Below the pieces are notes generated by a model that was not told the DNA's origin, did no database searches, and saw nothing but the letters and a program-made list of their open reading frames with translations. Positions 25,295 through 33,256 of a stretch of 64,000 nucleotides of DNA are shown piece by piece. Within the stretch, counting starts at the first letter, position 1; each line of letters starts with the position of its first letter. The DNA lies in contig NZ_JACHDA010000009.1 of the NCBI RefSeq assembly GCF_014207235.1, forward strand, positions 62,001-126,000, written 5' to 3'. The position numbers and the translations under genes were made by a program. The stretch is from Sphingopyxis sp. JAI128 (lineage in GTDB: Bacteria > Pseudomonadota > Alphaproteobacteria > Sphingomonadales > Sphingomonadaceae).

Positions 25295-26760
25295 ACCGCA
25301 GCGCGATCGTCATCGGGGCCGGTTTCGGCGGTCTCGCGCTCGCGATCCGCCTGCAATCGGCAGGCGTGGCGACGACGATCGTCGAGGCGCGCGACAAGCC
25401 TGGAGGCCGCGCCTATCATTGGCAAAAGGACGGCTTCACCTTTGATGCCGGGCCGACGGTCATCACCGATCCGCCGTGCCTCGAAGAATTATGGGCGCTG
25501 AGCGGGCAAAATATGGCGAGCGATGTCGAGCTCGTCCCGGTGGCACCCTTTTACCGTCTCAACTGGCCCGACGGGACGAATTTCGACTATTCGAACGACG
25601 AGGCGGCGCTGCGGGCGGAGATCGCTAGGCTCCATCCCGCCGACGTTGCGGGCTACGACCGCTTTCTCGAATATTCGAAGGGCGTGTACGAACAGGGCTA
25701 TGTGAAACTCGGCGCTGTCGCCTTCCTCGATTTCGCGTCGATGATCCGGGCCGCCCCGGCGCTGATGAAATATCAGGCGTGGCGGAGCGTCTATTCTATC
25801 GTCTCGTCTTATGTGAAGGATGAGCGACTACGGCAGGCCTTGTCGTTCCACACCTTGCTCGTCGGTGGCAATCCGATGACGACCAGCGCGATCTATGCGC
25901 TGATCCATACGATCGAGAAGGACGGCGGCGTCTGGTTCGCGCGCGGTGGCACCAATGCGCTCGTCGGCGGCATGGTGCGATTGTTCGAACGGCTCGGCGG
26001 GACGCTGCGTCTTGGCGACCCTGTGGCGAAGATCGAGACCTCGGGCAACCGCGTCACCGGCGTCACGGCGCAAAGCGGCTGGCGGTCCGACGCAGACATG
26101 GTCGCGACCAACGCCGACCTGATGCACAGTTACCGCGACCTGCTCGATCATGAGCGCGGCGCCAAAGTCGCGAGAGGCCTGGCGCGCAAGCGCTGGTCGC
26201 CCTCGCTCTTCGTCGTTCATTTCGGCGCGAAGGGCGACTATCCCGATATCGCGCACCACAGCATTCTCTTCGGTCCGCGCTACAAGGGATTGTTGGGCGA
26301 TATCTATGGCGGCACGGTGCCGGACGACTTCTCACTCTATCTCCACCATCCCAGCATCACCGATCCCGGCATGGCGCCGCCCGGCCATTCGTCCTTTTAC
26401 GCGCTCGCCCCCGTCGCACATCTCGGCAAGGCCAAGGTCGACTGGGATGGCGAATTCGGGGATCATTATGCCGAAGCGATCCTCGAGGAAGTCGAGCGCC
26501 GCGTGGCGCCTGGCCTTCGCGCCAACCTCGTTACGCGCTTTCATTACACGCCCGCCGATTTCGGCCGCGACCTCGCGGCGCATGTCGGCAGCGCGTTCAG
26601 CCTCGAGCCGGTGTTGTGGCAAAGCGCCTGGTTCCGCGCCCACAACCGGGACGACCGGATTTCCAACCTTTACTTCGTCGGCGCGGGAACACATCCCGGC
26701 GCCGGGATCCCCGGCGTTGTCGGCAGCGCGAAGGCGACCGCTGCCTTGATGTTGGAGTAA
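25291..26760 (+). CDS. crtI: Phytoene desaturase
   Basis: Converts phytoene to lycopene with FAD. 489 residues starting MNRSAIVIGAGFGGLALAIR (dinucleotide-binding loop), with GGRAYHWQKDGFTFDAGPTV, and the C-terminal CrtI signature around YFVGAGTHPGAGIPGVVGSA. The start overlaps the crtY stop by four bases, so translation is coupled. Length and motifs are normal. Confidence 0.97.
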   Translation: MNRSAIVIGAGFGGLALAIRLQSAGVATTIVEARDKPGGRAYHWQKDGFTFDAGPTVITDPPCLEELWALSGQNMASDVELVPVAPFYRLNWPDGTNFDYSNDEAALRAEIARLHPADVAGYDRFLEYSKGVYEQGYVKLGAVAFLDFASMIRAAPALMKYQAWRSVYSIVSSYVKDERLRQALSFHTLLVGGNPMTTSAIYALIHTIEKDGGVWFARGGTNALVGGMVRLFERLGGTLRLGDPVAKIETSGNRVTGVTAQSGWRSDADMVATNADLMHSYRDLLDHERGAKVARGLARKRWSPSLFVVHFGAKGDYPDIAHHSILFGPRYKGLLGDIYGGTVPDDFSLYLHHPSITDPGMAPPGHSSFYALAPVAHLGKAKVDWDGEFGDHYAEAILEEVERRVAPGLRANLVTRFHYTPADFGRDLAAHVGSAFSLEPVLWQSAWFRAHNRDDRISNLYFVGAGTHPGAGIPGVVGSAKATAALMLE

Positions 26761-26867
26761 CTATACCTTGGCCAAGCTTGTCGAAGGATCGTTCTTCCTG
26801 CAAAGCCGCAGAATATGGAGCGGGCCTGGACAGCCTTCCCCTATGGAATTTTGAAAGCCACCAAGTG

Positions 26868-27449
26868 ATGAAACGCCTTGCCGTCTATTGCGGGTCCGCG
26901 ACCCCCGACGATCCGATCTATATCGAAACCGCGCGCCATGTCGGCCGCACGCTTGCGACACGCGGTATCGGCGTTGTTTATGGCGGCGGCCGATTGGGGC
27001 TGATGGGCGCGGTCGCCGATAGCGCACTTGAAGCCGGCGGTGAAGTTATCGGCATCATCCCTGACGCGCTTGTCGGGGCCGAGGTCGCGCACCGCGGCTG
27101 CACGGAATTGCACGTCGTTGGCGGCATGCATGAACGCAAGAAGATGTTCACCGACCTCTCGGACGGTTTCCTCACCATCCCCGGCGGCGTCGGGACGATG
27201 GACGAGCTGTGGGAGGCGATCAGCTGGGCGCAACTCGGTTATCATGCCAAGCCCGTCGGGCTGCTCAACGCCGCCGGCTTCTACAACGAGCTGATCGCCT
27301 TCAACCGCAAGATGGTCGACGTCGGCTTTATCCGGCCCGCGCATGCGGGGATCATGATCGTCGACGCGGGGCTCGACGAATTGCTGGACAAAATGGCCTC
27401 TTATGCCCCGCACAAGACGATTTTCGCCATGAAGGCCGAAAATCTGTAA
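26868..27449 (+). CDS. LOG family nucleoside 5'-monophosphate phosphoribohydrolase
   Basis: Cytoplasmic Rossmann-like enzyme of 193 residues, MKRLAVYCGSATPDDPIYIE onward. The catalytic/ligand motif PGGVGTMDELWE and GGGRLGLMGAVAD identify the LOG family, which releases free bases from N6-modified or ordinary AMP. It lies inside the carotenoid operon: 107 bases after crtI and overlapping crtB (TAATG). The ribosome site is weak. Its link to carotenoids is unclear; with pnuC and the NadR-like kinase it gives this operon a nucleotide-salvage side. Confidence 0.93.
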   Translation: MKRLAVYCGSATPDDPIYIETARHVGRTLATRGIGVVYGGGRLGLMGAVADSALEAGGEVIGIIPDALVGAEVAHRGCTELHVVGGMHERKKMFTDLSDGFLTIPGGVGTMDELWEAISWAQLGYHAKPVGLLNAAGFYNELIAFNRKMVDVGFIRPAHAGIMIVDAGLDELLDKMASYAPHKTIFAMKAENL

Positions 27450-28420
27450 TGACGCCGGAGGGGGTCTATGACGCACATGCCCTCCACGGTTTCGCGCACG
27501 ACAGCATCGCGCGCGGATCGAAAAGCTTCGCGCTCGCCAGCCAGCTTTTCGACCGCGAAACGCGCGAACGAGTCTGGCTGCTTTATGCCTGGTGCCGCGC
27601 CGCCGACGACTTGACCGACGGACAGGATCATGGCGGTGCCATGACGCCGAATCATGATCCGGCGGCTGCCCTCGCCTATATCTGCGCGCAGACCGACAAA
27701 GCCTTTGCCGGCGAGCCGACAGGCGACATGGCGTTCGATGCGCTGGGCTTCCTGCTCACCGAGGTCGCGATTCCCCGCCGGGTGATCGACGACATCGTCG
27801 CGGGGTTCGAACTCGACGCAAAGGACTGGCGTCCGCGCAGCGAGCAGGATTTGTTGCGCTATTCCTATCATGTCGCGGGTGCGGTCGGGGTGGCGATGGC
27901 GCTCGTGATGGGGGTCGATCCGGCCGACGAGACGACGCTCGACCGCGCCTCGGACCTCGGCATTGCCTTCCAGCTCGCCAATATCGCGCGTGACGTGGCC
28001 GAGGATGCGGCGGCCGACCGCTGCTACCTCCCCGTCGAATGGCTGGTCGAACTCGACATCCCGCCGGGCCAGCACATGCATCCCGCTTTTCGGTCGCGCC
28101 TGTCGGTGATGGCGCGATGGCTGGCCGAAATGGCCGAGGAATATGAGGCGTCGGCGCGGTGGGGCGCACGCAAGCTTGGCTCGCGCAGCCGCTGGGCAGT
28201 GCTTGCCGCCGCCGGCATCTATGGCGATATCGCGCGCGAAGTCCGCGCTCGCGGCGACCATGCCTGGGATCATCGCGCGTCGAGTTCGCTCGGTGCCAAG
28301 CTCGGCTGGGTCGCGCGCGCGGGCTGGTCGGTGCTCCGCCGCCCGCCGCAACGGCGGATCAGCCGCGACGGCCTGTGGACGCGGCCCAGACACGTCGAGC
28401 GCCACGGGGCAGGCGAATGA
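27449..28420 (+). CDS. crtB: Phytoene synthase
   Basis: Joins two geranylgeranyl diphosphates to phytoene. The ATG at 27449 overlaps the stop of the LOG gene by one base (TAATG). The 323-residue product shows the head-to-head synthase marks: ARGSKSFALAS, the first Asp-rich motif RAADDLTDG (Asp53, 54, 57), and the second, LANIARDVAEDAAADRCYLP. It is the committed step of the operon. Its TGA overlaps the pnuC start. Confidence 0.96.
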   Translation: MTPEGVYDAHALHGFAHDSIARGSKSFALASQLFDRETRERVWLLYAWCRAADDLTDGQDHGGAMTPNHDPAAALAYICAQTDKAFAGEPTGDMAFDALGFLLTEVAIPRRVIDDIVAGFELDAKDWRPRSEQDLLRYSYHVAGAVGVAMALVMGVDPADETTLDRASDLGIAFQLANIARDVAEDAAADRCYLPVEWLVELDIPPGQHMHPAFRSRLSVMARWLAEMAEEYEASARWGARKLGSRSRWAVLAAAGIYGDIAREVRARGDHAWDHRASSSLGAKLGWVARAGWSVLRRPPQRRISRDGLWTRPRHVERHGAGE

Positions 28421-28986
28421 GCTACATCGAGTGGGCGGCCGCCGCCTTCGTCCTCGTCAACGTTGCGCTCGTCGCGCTGCGCAGCGTGTGGAACTATCCC
28501 TTCGCGCTCGTCGCGGTAACGCTCTACGCCTTCGTTTTCTTCGAAGCGAAGCTGTACAGCGACATGCTGCTTCAGGGGTTCTTCTTCGCGCTCAACCTTT
28601 ATGGATGGGCGGCCTGGATGCGTGCGCGCGATGACAGCGGCGTGCCGGTCGGCTGGATGACGCGTCGGTCGCGCGTCGGCTGGGGGATTGCGACGATCGC
28701 GGCGTGGTTTGGATGGAGCTTCGTCATGGACCGCCATACCGATGCGGTCGCGCCATGGCTCGACGGCGCGATCGCGATGCTCAGCATCACCGCGCAATGG
28801 CTGCTCGCGCGGCGCCGCGTCGAAAGCTGGTTCCTGTGGATACTCGTCGACCTGATCGCGGTGCCGCTTTTCGCATCGCGTGGGCTTTACGCGACCAGCG
28901 CGGTCTATGTCGTGCTGCTCGGCCTGTCGATCGACGGCCTGATACAGTGGCGCCGCGCAGCAGCGACGGGCAGGCTCGCGCTATGA
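28417..28986 (+). CDS. pnuC: PnuC-type nicotinamide riboside transporter
   Basis: An inner-membrane protein of 189 residues with about seven hydrophobic segments. It carries PnuC marks NYPFALVAVTLYAFVFFEAK, LYSDMLLQGFFFALNLYGW and SWFLWILVDLIAVPLF. It should take up nicotinamide riboside by facilitated diffusion, driven by phosphorylation. Start overlaps crtB (ATGA) and end overlaps the kinase gene (ATGA), so transporter and kinase are made together, as expected for metabolic trapping. Confidence 0.93.
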   Translation: MSYIEWAAAAFVLVNVALVALRSVWNYPFALVAVTLYAFVFFEAKLYSDMLLQGFFFALNLYGWAAWMRARDDSGVPVGWMTRRSRVGWGIATIAAWFGWSFVMDRHTDAVAPWLDGAIAMLSITAQWLLARRRVESWFLWILVDLIAVPLFASRGLYATSAVYVVLLGLSIDGLIQWRRAAATGRLAL

Positions 28987-29501
28987 CGCGCCACATCTGC
29001 CTTCACGGCGCCGAAAGTACGGGAAAGTCGACGCTCGCACCGCGCCTTGCGCTCCAACTAGGCGGGCTCGTCGTTCCCGAATATGGCCGTACCTATGCCG
29101 AAGCGAACGGCACCGACCTCGACGAGATCGATCTGCTCGCGATCTTCGACGGTCATCTTGCCGCGACGCGCAAAGCGATGGCGCAGCGCCCCGAATGGCT
29201 TGTATCGGACACCGACCCGCTGATGACGCAGGCGTGGGCAATCATGCTGCTCGGCCGCCGGCTGCTCGAAATCGACCATTGGGACGATGTCGCCGACCTC
29301 TATCTCGTCCCTGCGATGGATTTGCCCTGGCAAGAAGACGGAACACGCCTGTTCGGCAGCGAACTCGCGCGCGAGCAGTTCATGGAGGTTGCGATCGCCG
29401 AACTCGAACGCCGCAGACTCAATTGGGCGTGGGTCGAGGGCGCAGGCGATGCGCGCCTTCAAAGCGCGCTCGCGGCAATCGCGGCGGCGGATCTGGAATA
29501 A
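28983..29501 (+). CDS. NadR-like nicotinamide riboside kinase (AAA ATPase)
   Basis: A 172-residue P-loop kinase matching the C-terminal kinase domain of NadR. The Walker A loop is GAESTGKST, followed by EYGRTYAE and SDTDPLMTQAWA. It lacks the adenylyltransferase and HTH parts of enterobacterial NadR. It should phosphorylate nicotinamide riboside brought in by PnuC, feeding NAD synthesis. It is the last gene of the crtY-crtI-LOG-crtB-pnuC set. Confidence 0.9.
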   Translation: MTRHICLHGAESTGKSTLAPRLALQLGGLVVPEYGRTYAEANGTDLDEIDLLAIFDGHLAATRKAMAQRPEWLVSDTDPLMTQAWAIMLLGRRLLEIDHWDDVADLYLVPAMDLPWQEDGTRLFGSELAREQFMEVAIAELERRRLNWAWVEGAGDARLQSALAAIAAADLE

Positions 29502-29557
29502 GCTTGTCTGAGGGCCGGGATGACGACGAAGGAGATGCCACACTCGCTCGCCGCCGC

Positions 29558-29833
29558 TCAGCGCGGCCGCTGCATGATCCAGCTGAATGCCATCGCGTTG
29601 AAGATTGTATAAAGGCCGTAGAGCATCAGCGCGGTGAACCAGTTGCGCGTCGCGATCGCCATCGCGCCGACGAGTAGAAGAAACTCGAAAATATAGGTGA
29701 TGTGCGGCCCGACCTTGTCGGCAAGCGGCTTTACCATCTGCTGGACCAGAGGGTCGTCGCTTTCCATGAAGGCGCGGTGCATCGCAAAATTGCCGATACC
29801 GGCGCAGAAAATGGCGATGATTGCGATATACAT
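29558..29833 (-). CDS. Hypothetical membrane protein (91 aa)
   Basis: Three hydrophobic segments (residues about 2-18, 45-62 and 66-85) around a polar stretch ESDDPLVQQMVKPLADKVG. It should sit in the inner membrane. No family motif recognised. It converges on the NadR-like kinase gene and is divergent from the DUF481 gene. Confidence 0.7.
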   Translation of the reverse strand: MYIAIIAIFCAGIGNFAMHRAFMESDDPLVQQMVKPLADKVGPHITYIFEFLLLVGAMAIATRNWFTALMLYGLYTIFNAMAFSWIMQRPR

Positions 29834-29965
29834 AGGTTTGCAAATGGAGGCAGCGGGGTGGAAATGCCAGCATCTTTCGGCCTATAGACGAGACAAGAAG
29901 CGGCGGGCCTCGGCCGGCTTCACGATCGAACCCCGGATACGGCCCCCCAAAGAAGGACGTCTTCG

Positions 29966-31162
29966 ATGGCATCTCTCCCCCGCCCGGCTGCGCTTTGTCT
30001 GCCGCTCGCGCCCCTTGTGCTTGGGGTGACCGTTTCGCCGGCATATGCATCGCAGGAGCCTGCGAACCCGCCGCAGCCGAATCCCGTGCTCGCCGACCCG
30101 GTCCTCGCCAATCCCTATCCGATGGAGATCGTGCCGCTGCATCCCATGCTGCCCGATGACGTGCGCGACATGATCGACGCGGCGATGGCGAGCGGCGAGG
30201 ATGCTGATGTCGAAGCGGTGGTCAAGGTCGCCAAGCTCGCCAATCCCTATAGCGCCCGGGAGATCGACGCGTTGCTCGCGGATTATCGGAACAGGCATGC
30301 GCCGGTGGTTCCGCCCGACCCGGTGCGCGACATGCTGGTCGCCGCAATCGCGAGCGGCAAGGACGCCGATGTTGAAGCCGTGGCAAAGCTGGCAAAGGCG
30401 GCGAACCCTGAAAATGCAGCGGAGATCGAAGCCCGGGTGGTCGCTTATCGCGCCGAGCGGAAACGGCTGAAGGAGGAAGCGGCGGCGGCGGCGCGCGCGA
30501 AGCTGGCGGCAGCGAAATTCTGGCAGAATTGGAAGGGCGAGGGGCAGATCGGCGCGTCGCAGAGCAGCGGCAACACCGAATCGGTTGGGCTCAGTGCTGG
30601 CATTGCACTCGCGCGCAGCGGGATCGACTGGACCCACAAGCTGCGCGCGCAGGCGGACTATCAGCGCACCAATGGGAAGACGTCGGTCGAACGCTATCTG
30701 GCGGAGCTGGAACCGCAGTTCCGGATCGACGACCGCAGCTTTGCCTATGGCCTGACCCGCTGGGAACATGACCGGATTTTGGGATATGACACGCGCTGGA
30801 ACCTGTCGGGCGGGCTCGGTTACAAGGTCATCGACAGCAAGAAGATGACGCTTAGCCTGAAAGGCGGCCCGGCGTTCCGCCAGACCGATTTCGTCGATGG
30901 CGGCAACGACACCGAACTGACAGCGCTCGCGGGGCTCGATTTCGGCTGGCAATTGTCGCCGACGTTGCGGCTGACGCAGGTCGCGTCGACGATCATCGGC
31001 GAAGCCAATGGTTCGACCAGCTCGCAGACCGCGCTCAACGCCAAGCTGACTGGCGCGCTGTCGGCACGGATCGCCTATTCGGCGCAGATCGATACGAGCC
31101 CGCCGCCTGGGATCGAAAGCGTCGACACGCAGACGCGCTTTACCTTGGTCTACGGCTTTTAA
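29966..31162 (+). CDS. DUF481 outer-membrane beta-barrel protein with N-terminal repeats
   Basis: A 398-residue exported protein with a signal peptide ending AYASQ. Residues 66-108 and 120-162 are two copies of a helical repeat (VRDMIDAAMASGEDADVEAV; VRDMLVAAIASGKDADVEAV), followed by a charged coiled stretch (RAERKRLKEEAAAAARAKL). From about residue 190 it is a DUF481 (YdiY-like) barrel ending RFTLVYGF with the C-terminal Phe. Function of DUF481 is not established. The repeats may bind peptidoglycan or a periplasmic partner. The stop overlaps that of the convergent VOC gene. Confidence 0.85.
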   Translation: MASLPRPAALCLPLAPLVLGVTVSPAYASQEPANPPQPNPVLADPVLANPYPMEIVPLHPMLPDDVRDMIDAAMASGEDADVEAVVKVAKLANPYSAREIDALLADYRNRHAPVVPPDPVRDMLVAAIASGKDADVEAVAKLAKAANPENAAEIEARVVAYRAERKRLKEEAAAAARAKLAAAKFWQNWKGEGQIGASQSSGNTESVGLSAGIALARSGIDWTHKLRAQADYQRTNGKTSVERYLAELEPQFRIDDRSFAYGLTRWEHDRILGYDTRWNLSGGLGYKVIDSKKMTLSLKGGPAFRQTDFVDGGNDTELTALAGLDFGWQLSPTLRLTQVASTIIGEANGSTSSQTALNAKLTGALSARIAYSAQIDTSPPPGIESVDTQTRFTLVYGF

Positions 31163-31614
31163 TCGAACGCGTTCGCGCCGCCGATCTGTTCGCCCTCGGC
31201 GAGTAGGCCTGTCCCCGGGACGTGGTTGAACTCGATACGGATGCCGTCGGGGTCTTCGAACAGGGTCGAATAATAGCCGGGCGCCCAAGGCTCTTCCTGC
31301 GGCGCGTGGACGAGGCGGATGTCGCTGCGATCCTTCAGAAAGGCGTAAAGGCGGTCGACCGCGGCGCGATCGCGCATCCGGAAACAGGCGTGGTGCAGCC
31401 CCGGCGCGCCCTGATCGAAGCGCTTGCCCTCGTTTTCAGGGTTGCCCGTGCGGATACCAATCGCGGTGCGACCCCCGACTCCATAGAGCATATGTTCGTT
31501 GTCGAGTACGATCTTCAATTCGAGATAGCGAATGACATCGCGCCAGAAGGCGGTCGAGCGCGCGAAGTCGCCCGCGGTCAAGATGACGTGCGCAACGCCG
31601 TTGAGGTCGCTCAT
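31159..31614 (-). CDS. VOC (glyoxalase/dioxygenase) superfamily protein
   Basis: A 151-residue metal-binding fold with two beta-alpha-beta-beta-beta units. Likely ligands lie in VAHVILTAGDFARSTAFWRD, GLHHACFRM and FEDPDGIRIEFNHVPG. Members include glyoxalase I, extradiol dioxygenases and epimerases, and the reaction cannot be told here. The ATG overlaps the stop of the M20 peptidase gene, so the two are translated together. Confidence 0.88.
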   Translation of the reverse strand: MSDLNGVAHVILTAGDFARSTAFWRDVIRYLELKIVLDNEHMLYGVGGRTAIGIRTGNPENEGKRFDQGAPGLHHACFRMRDRAAVDRLYAFLKDRSDIRLVHAPQEEPWAPGYYSTLFEDPDGIRIEFNHVPGTGLLAEGEQIGGANAFD

Positions 31615-33146
31615 TTTATCGCCGCGAGAACATAGAGGAATTCGGCGAAGCCCATGGTCGCGTCGACCAGCCCCGCAACCTTGGGGTTGGTCGAATCGAT
31701 CAGGTAATATTCGTCGGGAGCATGCGCGCCCGACCCGTGGCCGATGCCGAAATGCGCCGCGGGGATCGACACCGGCGGCGCGGTGAAGGTCGCGCCGGGC
31801 CAGCTCCCCGCCATGCGCGGGTTGACGCTCGTCGCGACGCCGAGCGACCTATAGGTCGCGAGTTCCGAGCGGACGAGGCGGCTGTCTTCAGCGACCTCGG
31901 TCGGGTCGTAACCGCCCGAAACCTTCACCTCGACATCAGGGAAGCCATGTTTGTCGAGGTGCACGCGCAGCTTCTTCTCGGCCTCTGCGCGCGTCTGGTT
32001 GGGGACGAGGCGCAGGTCGAGCTTGGCGACCGCGCGGCCGGGCAGGATCGTCTTGCCGCCGGGGCCGGTATAGCCCGCGACCAGCCCTTCGATATTGACC
32101 GTCGGTTCCTGCGCAAGACGGATCAGCGCGTCGTCATAGGACAGGTTATCGATCCAGTGGGTGATGCCGAGCGCCTGCTTTTGCGCGGCCTCGTCGCCTG
32201 CTTTCGCGGCCTCGCGGATCAGCGTCTTTTCGCGGTCGGTAAGCGGGCGGACATTTTCGAACCAGCCCTCGATGGCGGGCCTGTTGCCGTCTGGGGTGAC
32301 GAGCGTTTGGAGCGCCTGCACTAACCGCCACGCGGGCGAATCGACCATCGCTTTTAGGCTGGAATGCACGTCGCCCTTCGGTCCGCGGCCCCATTTTTCG
32401 CCGCTCGCGACGAGTTCGAGCTCGATGATGCCTTTGGAGCCGAGGTTGACCGTGACATTGCCGGTCTTCCCCTGCGAGGCGAAGGGGATGAAGATGCCCT
32501 CGCATTTCTTGAGCGCGGCGAGGATGTTGGGCTTGGTCGCGATCTGGCGGAAATGCGGCGATCCGATCTCCTCCTCACCCTCGCACACGAGCACGATGTT
32601 CACCGGCAGCTTGCGCCCGGCGGCACGGATCGCGTGGAGTGCGGCGAGGAAGGTCGCTTCGGGACCCTTCTGGTTCACCGCGCCGCGGCCCATGATCGCC
32701 TGCCCGAAACCGGGACGCTCGACCATCTTGCCTTCGAGCGGCGGCGACGACCATTCGGCGGGGTCGAACTGCTTGACGTCGTACATGAAATAGATGCCGA
32801 GCGTGCGCGGCGCGCCGACGTCGATCGTTCCGAACACGCCGGGGTGGCCGTCAGTGGGCACGATCTCGACGTTGTTGAAGCCTGCATCGCGTGCGAGTCC
32901 GGCCATAAAGGCCGCCCCCTCGACCATGTTGCGGTTCTCGGCCGCGATCGAGGGCAGGGCGATCCAGTCGCGGATGCGCTGGATCGAGGCGGCCTTGCCC
33001 GCTTCGGCGGCCTTGCGGATGTCCGCCATGCTTCCCGACTGCGCCCAAAGCGGGATCGGCTGCATGAGCGCCGCGCCCGCGCCGACTATCGCGGCGCCGC
33101 GCAGCATGTCGCGGCGATCCAGCCGGTCAAGCTCCCGGAAATCCAT
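31611..33146 (-). CDS. Tat-exported M20 family peptidase/deacylase with altered metal site
   Basis: A 511-residue protein starting MDFRELDRLDRRDMLRGAAI; the RRDMLRG core is a twin-arginine signal, so export is expected. The M20 layout is clear, with CEGEEEIGSPH (the catalytic Glu pair 191-192) and a late GHGSGAHAPDEY. Two usual zinc ligands look replaced: the His of the H-x-D motif is Met121 (FMYDVKQFDP), and the bridging Asp is Asn158 (GRGAVNQKGP). Some M20 subfamilies carry such changes, so the protein need not be dead, but it may use one metal or none. It is coupled to the VOC gene by ATGA overlap. Confidence 0.88.
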   Translation of the reverse strand: MDFRELDRLDRRDMLRGAAIVGAGAALMQPIPLWAQSGSMADIRKAAEAGKAASIQRIRDWIALPSIAAENRNMVEGAAFMAGLARDAGFNNVEIVPTDGHPGVFGTIDVGAPRTLGIYFMYDVKQFDPAEWSSPPLEGKMVERPGFGQAIMGRGAVNQKGPEATFLAALHAIRAAGRKLPVNIVLVCEGEEEIGSPHFRQIATKPNILAALKKCEGIFIPFASQGKTGNVTVNLGSKGIIELELVASGEKWGRGPKGDVHSSLKAMVDSPAWRLVQALQTLVTPDGNRPAIEGWFENVRPLTDREKTLIREAAKAGDEAAQKQALGITHWIDNLSYDDALIRLAQEPTVNIEGLVAGYTGPGGKTILPGRAVAKLDLRLVPNQTRAEAEKKLRVHLDKHGFPDVEVKVSGGYDPTEVAEDSRLVRSELATYRSLGVATSVNPRMAGSWPGATFTAPPVSIPAAHFGIGHGSGAHAPDEYYLIDSTNPKVAGLVDATMGFAEFLYVLAAIK

Positions 33147-33256
33147 CACAAGTCCCCTGCTGCTTCGAATGCGAAGCAATGTGCCGCATCGGCGGCGAAA
33201 CGCAAGGGGGCGTCGGGGACTTGCCGTTACAGGGTGAAGATCGGATGTGCTGGAGG

